Below are positions 57,432 through 64,000 of a stretch of 64,000 bases of DNA, piece after piece. The notes under the pieces were generated by a model, which saw nothing but the letters and a program-made list of their open reading frames with translations, did not search any database and had not been told where the DNA came from. Each line of letters opens with the position of its first letter. Positions within the stretch are counted from its first letter, which is position 1. The stretch spans positions 492,513 through 556,512 of the forward strand of contig JAHDIQ010000001.1 of assembly GCA_020630715.1 (NCBI GenBank), written 5' to 3'. This DNA comes from Nonlabens sp. GTDB taxonomy: Bacteria > Bacteroidota > Bacteroidia > Flavobacteriales > Flavobacteriaceae. The translations under genes were made by a program, and so were the position numbers.

Positions 57432-59156
57432 TTGAGAGTTTTCCACACTTGTATTGTTTTCTTTTTAGTATTGACAACATCATGTAATGATCAAGATCTC
57501 AATACTAAAAAACTCGAATCTCAGGATTACTACAAAATCGCTAACGAAGCTTATCAAGACCAAAACCTAGAACTAGCAAAGAAAAATTATAAACTAGCTA
57601 TAGAAAATAATCAGATAGACAGTGTTTATCCAGTTGGTGATTATTATGTAGGATTAATAGGTGTGTACTTGTTTCAAAATAAATACGGTGATGCCTTAGC
57701 AGAATTACAGGAGTTTGAGGATAGTGATTATTTCACAGAAGACGATAAGTTGCTGTTTTCTCTAGATGTGAAACAAAGTATTATGCTAGAATCAAAAGAG
57801 TTTGAAAAACTTGATTCTATTAATAAAATTTTTTACAAAAAATCAATTGAGTTTAAAGACACCATTAGTGAAGCCAATGCGCTGATTTTCAGATTGAATA
57901 TACATAGGATAAAGGAGGAAAAAGAAGAATATGAAGATCTTTTAAATAGATTGATAGAATCCTCCATATTAAATGATCTAAGAAAGGCAGATTTGTTAAA
58001 TGAAAAAGGGACCCATGATTTTTACAGTGGTAATTATAGAGAGGCAATAAAGGACTATGAAGCTTTTGTAAATTTTTTTAGAGCCACTGATTTAAGCGGT
58101 GCTAAAACTAGTCTTGCACTAGGCTATGCTAACATAGCTGAAGCCTATATTGAATTAAAAGAACACAAAAAAGCAAGAATATATTTGGACTCATTTTATA
58201 GCATTGATCAAAATCATAGTATTGACCAAAATCAGATTAGCAACAATTTAAGAAATAGTGTTTTTAAATATGAATTAAGAATTGCGTCTAAAGATTCAGT
58301 TGATGATATGAATGTGGAGCAAATTATAGATGCGTATGCTGCTCAACAAGATGACTTTTATCAAAAACGATATAATAAAGAAATACAAGCACTCACAGAA
58401 GAAAAGATAAAGTCAGAGTCCTTATTAAAGCAACAACAAGAATCAGAAATAGCACGATTAAAAACACTTACTTACTCTTCTATTGCCGTTTTAATTTTAA
58501 TAATTGCAATCGGATTAGTAAGTTTTATTTTATTTAGATCTAAGAAAGAACAAACCATTAAAGACTTAAATAATCAACAGCGTTTATTGCGAGCGCAAAT
58601 GAATCCGCATTTTATTTTTAATGTGATAGGTAAAATTCAACATTTACTACAAGAGAAGGATCAAAACAGCATTAGTTATCTATCAAAATTTTCAAGATTA
58701 CTGCGTAGCGTATTACAAAACTCAACTAAGGACTATGTTTTACTAGAAGATGAAATTGAAGTATTAAGTGATTATTTATTATTGCAACAATTACGCTTTC
58801 CTAATTTGTTTGAATTTGAAATGAATATTTCAGAGTTGTTACTGGATGAATTTGTAAAAGTTCCACCCATGTTGATTCAACCTTTTGTGGAGAATAGTAT
58901 TGAACATGGCTTTAATAAGCTTCCTCATAAAGGCATCATTCGATTAGAAATTCAACCTTTAAAAGAGGATGATTTATCTAAGGTAAAATGCACGATTGTT
59001 GATAACGGAATAGGTTTTGATGCTTCTCAAAAAAATTCTGAATCGGTATCTTTAGCGTTAATCTCAGATTTTATTAAAAAATCTACAGGTAAAGAACTAG
59101 TGATAGAGAGTAATCATAAAGGAACTAGGGTCTCTTTTCATATAAACACTGCCTAA
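57432..59156 (+). CDS. LytS-type sensor histidine kinase with periplasmic TPR domain
   Basis: 574 residues. The start is a TTG, the only frame start giving the signal MRVFHTCIVFFLVLTTSC; its Cys18 lies in a lipoprotein-like box. A TPR-rich sensor region (about 30-310), a coiled coil, one membrane helix (about 345-366) and a His_kinase domain follow, with His393 in QMNPHFIFN and the ATP-binding boxes PFVENSIEHG and DNGIGFD. It is followed by a LytTR regulator two bases later, so the pair forms a two-component system. The signal sensed is unknown. Confidence 0.9.
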   Translation: MRVFHTCIVFFLVLTTSCNDQDLNTKKLESQDYYKIANEAYQDQNLELAKKNYKLAIENNQIDSVYPVGDYYVGLIGVYLFQNKYGDALAELQEFEDSDYFTEDDKLLFSLDVKQSIMLESKEFEKLDSINKIFYKKSIEFKDTISEANALIFRLNIHRIKEEKEEYEDLLNRLIESSILNDLRKADLLNEKGTHDFYSGNYREAIKDYEAFVNFFRATDLSGAKTSLALGYANIAEAYIELKEHKKARIYLDSFYSIDQNHSIDQNQISNNLRNSVFKYELRIASKDSVDDMNVEQIIDAYAAQQDDFYQKRYNKEIQALTEEKIKSESLLKQQQESEIARLKTLTYSSIAVLILIIAIGLVSFILFRSKKEQTIKDLNNQQRLLRAQMNPHFIFNVIGKIQHLLQEKDQNSISYLSKFSRLLRSVLQNSTKDYVLLEDEIEVLSDYLLLQQLRFPNLFEFEMNISELLLDEFVKVPPMLIQPFVENSIEHGFNKLPHKGIIRLEIQPLKEDDLSKVKCTIVDNGIGFDASQKNSESVSLALISDFIKKSTGKELVIESNHKGTRVSFHINTA

Positions 59157-59158
59157 AT

Positions 59159-59905
59159 ATGTCTTTAAAAATAGCGAGTATTGATGACGAGCCATATATA
59201 TCAGATCAAATTTTTGAATTGATCACTCAAAACTTTAAGGACTTTACTATTGTAGGAAGTGCAGCTAGTGTTTCAAAAGGATTAGAGTTAATCACAAATG
59301 AAACACCTGATTTACTTTTTTTAGACATTCAGATTGAAGAAGGTACTGGTTTTGATCTCATCGAACAGTTAGACGTAATAGATTTTCAAATCATTTTTGT
59401 GACTGGCTATGAGAATAAAGCTATTCAGGCTATACGTGTAGGAGCCTTAGATTATATTTTAAAACCTATAGAGCCTAAAGAACTAATAAATGCTGTGAAT
59501 AAGGCAGTAGAAACTAATTCGCAGAATTTTTACAAAGATTCTAATACAGTAGCATTAGATTATTATCAAAATAACACTCAAAAGACCATAGTTCTTAAAA
59601 CTCTGGATGCTATTCATTTAGTAAAAATCAAGGACATTGTTTATTGTAAATCAGAAGGAAATTATACAACCTTTTACTTATTAACTGGAGATCATATTAT
59701 GATTTCGAGACCTTTGAAACATGCTGTTGAATTACTGCCAGATCCTTTATTTGTAAGATGTCATAGATCTTATATTGTAAATGTAAATCATGTAGATCGC
59801 ATAGTGAGATCAGGAAGTGTGTTTATGAAAAACCAAGAAGAAATTTTAATATCAAGTGTTAGAAAAGATGAAGTGATTAAGGAAATCATGAACAAAATGA
59901 AATAA
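59159..59905 (+). CDS. LytTR-family response regulator
   Basis: 248 residues. The receiver domain has Asp56 as the phosphoacceptor (LLFLDIQIEE), Asp9-Asp10 and Lys102 (ILKPIEP). The DNA-binding LytTR domain (about 148-245) contains IVYCKSEGNYTTFYLL and FVRCHRSYIVNVNHV. It is the partner of the upstream kinase. LytTR proteins bind paired direct repeats about two helical turns apart; such repeats lie at 59915-59943, just after this gene. Confidence 0.95.
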   Translation: MSLKIASIDDEPYISDQIFELITQNFKDFTIVGSAASVSKGLELITNETPDLLFLDIQIEEGTGFDLIEQLDVIDFQIIFVTGYENKAIQAIRVGALDYILKPIEPKELINAVNKAVETNSQNFYKDSNTVALDYYQNNTQKTIVLKTLDAIHLVKIKDIVYCKSEGNYTTFYLLTGDHIMISRPLKHAVELLPDPLFVRCHRSYIVNVNHVDRIVRSGSVFMKNQEEILISSVRKDEVIKEIMNKMK

Positions 59906-59914
59906 ACTTCATTG

Positions 59915-59943
59915 TTCTTGAAGCGAATTCACTAATTCTTGAA
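59915..59943 (+). promoter_or_regulatory. candidate LytTR operator, two TTCTTGAA repeats at 21-bp period
   Basis: TTCTTGAA occurs at 59915 and 59936, 21 bases apart, 51-79 bases before the ATG of the 59994 lipoprotein. The spacing matches LytTR-type sites; no binding has been shown. Confidence 0.5.
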
Positions 59944-59993
59944 ATCTTCAATCTGTCCTTGTGACAATTTATTATTTTTAAAAAAATTCTGTT

Positions 59994-60806
59994 ATGAAAT
60001 ATATGTATTACATTTTATTTTTTGCAATCGCAATTTCGTGTAGTCCAGAAGAATCTATCGAAGGACAAGTCCTAGAATCATCTACTGATGTGATAGAACT
60101 TCAAGGTTTAGCTAAAAGAGGTGGAGTCGCGTCAGAAATTTCTATAGAAGAATTAAGAGATCTACTAGCTAACAATACAGATGTAATTAGTCAAATATTT
60201 GTTGACAATTCCTTCTATAGAAATTTTATAACATCTAATAGAGATCCTAGAACAATGACGGTAAACATGAAAGATTTATTTAGGAATGCAGCTTTTTATT
60301 CGTTTTATGAATCCTATATTACAGCTAGCAGAGTTTACCCTAGAGATCACAGCCATATAGATATTGCTACTTACTATTATTCTAACATGCGATGTTGTTA
60401 TCCTTGTGGAAATCCTGATCATAAACCACCTTGGCCACCTCGAAGACCAGACGTGTCAACTGGTAAGAGTAGTACACAATTTATAAATGATTTAATCGCA
60501 AATGATATTGTAGTTTATATACCAAACAATTACTCTTCACTTAAGGATCGTATTAATTTGTATCATCCCTTAAATGATGTATTATCCGCTCGTGGTTTCA
60601 GAATTTATTCTCAGCCCGAAATAAGTGGAATTTGTGTGACGACTCAAAGTACAGAGATGGTCAATCGACAGCAGGTCGATGATAATGAATTTTTAATCCT
60701 ATCTAGACCTTCGTTAGAGAACAGATCTTATAGTTACATCAACTTTGACATTAAGCGTTTGCTATCTAGAACTGGTTCATCCTCATCCAATTTAAGCGGT
60801 TTTTAA
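59994..60806 (+). CDS. lipoprotein of unknown function with Cys/Pro-rich segment
   Basis: 270 residues with a lipoprotein signal MKYMYYILFFAIAISC. About 110 residues in the middle include MRCCYPCGNP followed by a proline-rich tract (HKPPWPPRRPD); a further Cys lies in ISGICVTT. No family is recognised. It follows the LytTR regulator, has a paired repeat upstream and its own terminator downstream, so it may be a target of that system. Confidence 0.75.
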   Translation: MKYMYYILFFAIAISCSPEESIEGQVLESSTDVIELQGLAKRGGVASEISIEELRDLLANNTDVISQIFVDNSFYRNFITSNRDPRTMTVNMKDLFRNAAFYSFYESYITASRVYPRDHSHIDIATYYYSNMRCCYPCGNPDHKPPWPPRRPDVSTGKSSTQFINDLIANDIVVYIPNNYSSLKDRINLYHPLNDVLSARGFRIYSQPEISGICVTTQSTEMVNRQQVDDNEFLILSRPSLENRSYSYINFDIKRLLSRTGSSSSNLSGF

Positions 60807-60826
60807 ATCGAATTATTTTATTGTTA

Positions 60827-60862
60827 AACACCTTTAGTTCACAAACTAAAGGTGTTTTTTAT
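60827..60862 (+). terminator. terminator after the 59994 lipoprotein gene
   Basis: AACACCTTTAGTT/AACTAAAGGTGTT stem with a four-base loop and a T run. Confidence 0.9.
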
Positions 60863-61187
60863 GTTTAAAATATTCAATGGTTTCCTTATAAATACCGGTT
60901 GTTCTTACTAGAGAATTCATGGTTAAACTGTAGTGCACTGGAATGTATTTCAACATTATTGTTTTCTTTTAAACCATTGAAATTCAAGAATAAAAACAGT
61001 TTTTTTATCGATGTGACAAAATTAAATTGAATTCAAAATTACTATACATGAACTCATTAATACTGTTCTTGAATCCTACGTTTTATAGGTCTTTTTTGAA
61101 TATACATTTACACTGTAGTTCAAATAGATATGAGCTACCGCGGTAACTGAAAAGCGTATGAGTAGGTGTTTTTAAAATTATACAATT
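60863..61187. other. intergenic stretch with repeat candidates, no gene seen
   Basis: 325 bases between the two lipoprotein genes. It holds TTCAAGAA (the inverse of TTCTTGAA) at 60983, TTCTTGAA at 61066 with a 6-of-8 match 21 bases earlier, and the 10-bp palindrome TACCGCGGTA at 61136. No open frame with a good start was found; it probably carries the regulation of the 61188 gene. Confidence 0.5.
61045..61073 (+). promoter_or_regulatory. weaker candidate LytTR operator, TACATGAA-TTCTTGAA at 21-bp period
   Basis: TACATGAA (6 of 8 matches) lies 21 bases before TTCTTGAA, 115-143 bases upstream of the 61188 ATG. Confidence 0.3.
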
Positions 61188-61715
61188 ATGAAAAATGTAT
61201 TCAAATCAATTTTTTTATTGCTTATGGTAATCTCCATAGCGTCTTGTTCACAGGATGATGTTTTAGATAATCTAGAAGCTCAACCTGAGACAAAAATGGA
61301 TCTAGTTCCTGTTGAAGATGTTTCCATTAACTTCCAAACATATTCAGCGACTTTAAGGCCTGTTGACTTAACAATTTGTCCGGCAAATAATCCGATAGGC
61401 TCTGGTAATGCTCCTATAGGAGTTAGAACGGGTAATAGATCAGCTCAGTTTGCAAGTTCTTATTGGTTAAAAGTTAGAAGAACTCAAGATACTGGTTCTT
61501 CTCTAGAAGTTAAGGTTAAAACACAAAGTCCTAACGGTAGTGATATACTAGATGGCTCACAAGACATTATTATTAATGGTTTAGAGTCAGATTGGATCTT
61601 AGTTGAAAGTGGCGAATTAAATAATACTGATCCAGGACGTATAGGTCTAATAATAGAATCAGTATCAGGACTTCAGCTTGGAGCTAGCACAGCATTCAAT
61701 TACGCATGTCAATAA
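61188..61715 (+). CDS. small lipoprotein of unknown function
   Basis: 175 residues. A lipoprotein signal ending VISIASC is followed by an acidic segment (SQDDVLDNLEAQPE) and a beta-rich domain with one Cys in DLTICPAN and one near the C-terminus (NYACQ), which could pair. No family is recognised. It is the last gene of the two-component neighbourhood and ends before its own terminator. Confidence 0.75.
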   Translation: MKNVFKSIFLLLMVISIASCSQDDVLDNLEAQPETKMDLVPVEDVSINFQTYSATLRPVDLTICPANNPIGSGNAPIGVRTGNRSAQFASSYWLKVRRTQDTGSSLEVKVKTQSPNGSDILDGSQDIIINGLESDWILVESGELNNTDPGRIGLIIESVSGLQLGASTAFNYACQ

Positions 61716-61753
61716 TTCACAATTCAGATAAACTGAATCTAAAATAATTGAGT

Positions 61754-61787
61754 AAACGGGATTTCCTTAATGGATTTCCCGTTTTTA
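61754..61787 (+). terminator. terminator after the 61188 lipoprotein gene
   Basis: AACGGGA/TCCCGTT stem with further internal pairing and a T run, before the convergent dprA gene. Confidence 0.85.
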
Positions 61788-61836
61788 TTTACCTTCAATA
61801 GTACAAACCTCTTTTAACATTAAAGTTAAAAACACT

Positions 61837-62934
61837 TTAAACCAGCATAAACTGTTTTCCAGGCAACGGTTTAATCACTCCTTTTAATTCCATGCTCATT
61901 AATAAAGAAGCTACTTGATGTACCGGTTTATTGATTTCTAGGGCGATGATGTCCAGTAGTTCTTTGTCTTTTTTCTTGAGGTGATTAAAAATGAGTTTTT
62001 CATCATCATTTAATTCTACAAAAAGCTGTTTTTGCACGGCGACGTTGCGTTCTTGCCAGCCTAGGATATAAGGAATATCTGCTGCAGTGGTGAGTAAATG
62101 TGCTTTAGATTGTTTGATCAGTTGATTACAGCCAGCACTGTATTTATCGTTCACACGACCAGGCACGGCAAAAACTTCACGATTGTAAGAGTTAGCTAAT
62201 TCTGCGGTGACAAGTGAGCCACCTTTTGCGGCACTTTCTATAACTACCGTGGCTTCACTTAATCCAGCAATAATACGATTGCGTCCTAAAAAATTATTCC
62301 TATCAAAAGTATCTGTATGCCAGAAATCAGTAATAAAACCGCCGTTTTCCATGACTTTCTCATTGTAGGCTTCATGATTACGCGGATAGGTTTGGTTCAA
62401 TCCGTGCGCCATAACTGCAACAGTTTGCAATCCATGTTCTAGTGCTAGTTGATGAGCTAGAATGTCCACACCATAAGCATAACCACTTACGATAATAGGA
62501 TTTAAAGGTGCAATTCCAGCCATAAATTTATCTAGAAAAGCACTACCGTTAGTGGTGATTTGGCGTGTTCCCACGATACTTAAGATATAAGGATTATCCC
62601 AGTGGATGGTTCCTTTTTCAAAATAAACAATCGGGCCATCCACACAGTACTTCAATCGTTCTGGATAATCATCATCAGTAAAAACACGACAGGTGATGTT
62701 GTGATCTGCGGTGTATTTTAATTCTTTATCGGCTTTATGGAATAGATCTTTGTTAGTGACAAAGGCTGCTTTTTTCTCACCTATTCCTTCTATAGAGGCA
62801 ATCGTAGCAGGTTTTTGCTTAAAAACGTCCTGCGCGCTACCATATTCACGGATCAACCGTTTTGCCATGATATCGCCTATAAGCGGTGCTTTTTTAAGGG
62901 CTAGTAATGCGCGTAATTCTTCTGGTGCGATCAT
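61837..62934 (-). CDS. dprA: DNA processing protein, single-stranded DNA-binding RecA loader
   Basis: 365 residues of the DprA/Smf family. The Rossmann-like core has SIVGTRQ, IVSGYAYGVDILAHQ, ETVVIESAAKGGSLVT and REVFAVPGRV, and a helix-turn-helix-like C-terminus follows. DprA protects incoming DNA and loads RecA in transformation. The gene overlaps the upstream M23 gene by four bases (ATGA), so it is co-translated in an operon with it and scoB. Confidence 0.95.
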   Translation of the reverse strand: MIAPEELRALLALKKAPLIGDIMAKRLIREYGSAQDVFKQKPATIASIEGIGEKKAAFVTNKDLFHKADKELKYTADHNITCRVFTDDDYPERLKYCVDGPIVYFEKGTIHWDNPYILSIVGTRQITTNGSAFLDKFMAGIAPLNPIIVSGYAYGVDILAHQLALEHGLQTVAVMAHGLNQTYPRNHEAYNEKVMENGGFITDFWHTDTFDRNNFLGRNRIIAGLSEATVVIESAAKGGSLVTAELANSYNREVFAVPGRVNDKYSAGCNQLIKQSKAHLLTTAADIPYILGWQERNVAVQKQLFVELNDDEKLIFNHLKKKDKELLDIIALEINKPVHQVASLLMSMELKGVIKPLPGKQFMLV

Positions 62935-63575
62935 AGCTCAAAAATAAAAGGATTAGGATCTAGAACGATCTTTTTATAATGATCTAACTCATTACTTGAG
63001 GCAACACCAGGAAAATCACCGTGGTAATCCAGCATACTGTTCATAACCTGAAAATGTAGGTGTGGTGCATAACCTACGTTCTCATGTGGAGCACCTAGAG
63101 TTGCTATTATTTCGCTTTCGCGAAAGCGTAATCCTACTTCCCAGCCATCCATACTATCCACAGAAAGATGACCATACAAACTGTAGAGTTTCTCACCATT
63201 CCAGTCGTGTTCTAGAATTAATGTAGGACCATAATTACCATGATCATCGTTATTTGCAAAACTGTGTATGATGCCATCCATTATGGTATGAACACTTGTG
63301 CCTGCCGGCGCCCATAAATCAATTCCTAGGTGAATATCGCGCACCGCACCTTTTTGAAAACGGTCACTATTGCGGTATAAAGCGCGCTGTTCTAGGTAAC
63401 CGCCATAAGCTATATACCTATCGGTATCTTTACGTTGTTGATCCAGATACTGCTCAAAAACTTCAATGTCACTTACATCATTGTGATCCCAGTGTGGATT
63501 ATCTATAGATAGATCAATCGGGAAATAGCCGTGTTGACCTAAGGCTGGATCGATGAGGTGTTTTTTGAGTTTCAC
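62931..63575 (-). CDS. M23 family metallopeptidase
   Basis: 214 residues with the LytM fold: the metal His and Asp in HLGIDLWAP, the YGHLS segment and the HLHFQV motif. Such enzymes cut peptidoglycan peptides; no signal peptide is seen, so its location is unclear and a cytoplasmic or indirectly exported form must be considered. The start is a GTG sharing one base with the scoB TAG stop. A dispersed palindrome is read as LRFRESEI. Confidence 0.88.
   Translation of the reverse strand: MKLKKHLIDPALGQHGYFPIDLSIDNPHWDHNDVSDIEVFEQYLDQQRKDTDRYIAYGGYLEQRALYRNSDRFQKGAVRDIHLGIDLWAPAGTSVHTIMDGIIHSFANNDDHGNYGPTLILEHDWNGEKLYSLYGHLSVDSMDGWEVGLRFRESEIIATLGAPHENVGYAPHLHFQVMNSMLDYHGDFPGVASSNELDHYKKIVLDPNPFIFEL
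63113..63128. repeat. dispersed palindrome copy 19 (in M23 peptidase)
   Basis: Perfect CGCTTTCGCGAAAGCG, read on the minus strand as RFRES. Confidence 0.9.
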
Positions 63576-64000
63576 TAAAACTGCATTTCTGGAATATCGC
63601 CATTTACGATTAAAGTACCTTCTGTAGCGGCTTTTATATCTTCTACGCTTACGCCAGGTGCACGTTCTAAAAGCACAAAACCTTTATCAGTCACGTCTAG
63701 TACAGCCATATTAGTAACTACTTTAGTAATACAGTTGACGCCAGTAAGTGGTAGGGAACAGCGTTTTAAAAGTTTTGAAGCACCGGCGCGGTTTGTATGC
63801 ATCATTGCTACGATGATATTTTCTGCACTAGCGACTAGATCCATGGCGCCACCCATTCCTTTTACCATTTTACCAGGGATTTTCCAGTTTGCGATATCAC
63901 CATTTTCTGCTACTTCCATAGCTCCTAAAATGGTTAAATCTACATGCTGACCACGTATCATCCCAAAGCTGGTAGCGCTGTCAAAAAAACTTGCTCCTGG
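63575..64000 (-). CDS. scoB: 3-oxoacid CoA-transferase subunit B, N-terminus beyond window
   Basis: The frame is open from the right edge, with 141 codons visible. The sequence ASFFDSATSFGMIRGQHVDL, GKMVKGMGGAMDLV and CITKVVTNMAVLDV is the C-terminal half of the B subunit of succinyl-CoA:3-ketoacid CoA-transferase, which moves CoA between succinate and acetoacetate. The Glu of the active site lies further upstream, outside the window. The subunit A gene is probably just beyond the edge. The stop shares one base with the next gene's GTG. Confidence 0.93.
   Translation of the reverse strand, partial: PGASFFDSATSFGMIRGQHVDLTILGAMEVAENGDIANWKIPGKMVKGMGGAMDLVASAENIIVAMMHTNRAGASKLLKRCSLPLTGVNCITKVVTNMAVLDVTDKGFVLLERAPGVSVEDIKAATEGTLIVNGDIPEMQF

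Noticed and set aside
3070-63128. The palindromes as ordinary rho-independent terminators
   Set aside because: Twelve lie inside genes, one lies inside the accB-accC gap, and they are not followed by T runs; true terminators sit separately beside several of them.
3070-63128. The palindrome as a parS centromere site
   Set aside because: It shares TTTC and GAAA half-sites with parS but has two rather than four bases between them, and parS copies are few and near the origin, not every 3 kb.
1-64000. CRISPR arrays, insertion sequences, prophage or integron signs
   Set aside because: No regularly spaced repeats with unique spacers, no transposase, integrase or phage structural genes were seen.

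Overview
This window is AT-rich chromosomal DNA from a marine-type flavobacterium (Bacteroidota, Flavobacteriaceae). I infer this from the gene content: SusC-like TonB receptors with an N-terminal carboxypeptidase-regulatory domain, type IX secretion (T9SS) C-terminal sorting domains, a gliding-motility-type C-terminal domain, PID-type small sorting proteins, a LytS/LytTR two-component pair, and TAnnTTTG promoter elements. A genus such as Nonlabens is a guess from general resemblance. No prophage, insertion sequence, CRISPR array or plasmid module is visible, and most genes are housekeeping genes.

Layout. 1-14.5 kb: an alpha-2-macroglobulin lipoprotein cut by the left edge, a 1135-residue envelope protein, glyS, a methyltransferase, a coiled-coil membrane protein, comF with an Ig-like lipoprotein, and a methionine aminotransferase/omega-amidase pair. 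14.5-22.4 kb: lepA, a TonB-dependent receptor, dusB, an rbfA-LolC-type permease pair, methylmalonyl-CoA epimerase and one tRNA with a CAT anticodon. 22.8-28.6 kb: a PID-type small protein, ribE, pdxA, DUF177-rpmF, then fabH-accB-accC for fatty acid synthesis. 28.6-38.3 kb, mostly on the minus strand: a TPR protein with its TonB receptor, an ABC ATPase, a prolyl oligopeptidase lipoprotein, asd, mscL and tdk-alr. 38.3-51.4 kb: an acidic protein with a DoxX-like protein, a large DUF11/CHU_C surface protein, rsmI, trhO, and two paralogous T9SS-exported proteins that even share their terminators. 51.5-57.3 kb: recA, a lipoprotein-sigma factor-anti-sigma/beta-barrel operon, a PlsC-like acyltransferase and trpS. 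57.4-61.7 kb: a LytS-type kinase, its LytTR regulator and two lipoprotein genes whose upstream regions carry direct repeats at a 21-bp period. 61.8-64 kb: scoB (cut by the right edge), an M23 peptidase and dprA on the minus strand.

The most striking signal is a dispersed 16-bp perfect palindrome, CGCTTTCGCGAAAGCG. It occurs 19 times counting close variants, about once every 3.3 kb, with spacing more even than random. Seven copies are intergenic and twelve lie inside genes. It has no stop codon in any frame on either strand, so in genes it is read as RFRES, AFAKA or LSRK. I know of no described function for it. Candidates are a chromosome-organising or segregation site, a DNA-uptake-type signal, or a modification-linked site. 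The window contains the competence-type genes comF and dprA, but nothing in it proves a link.
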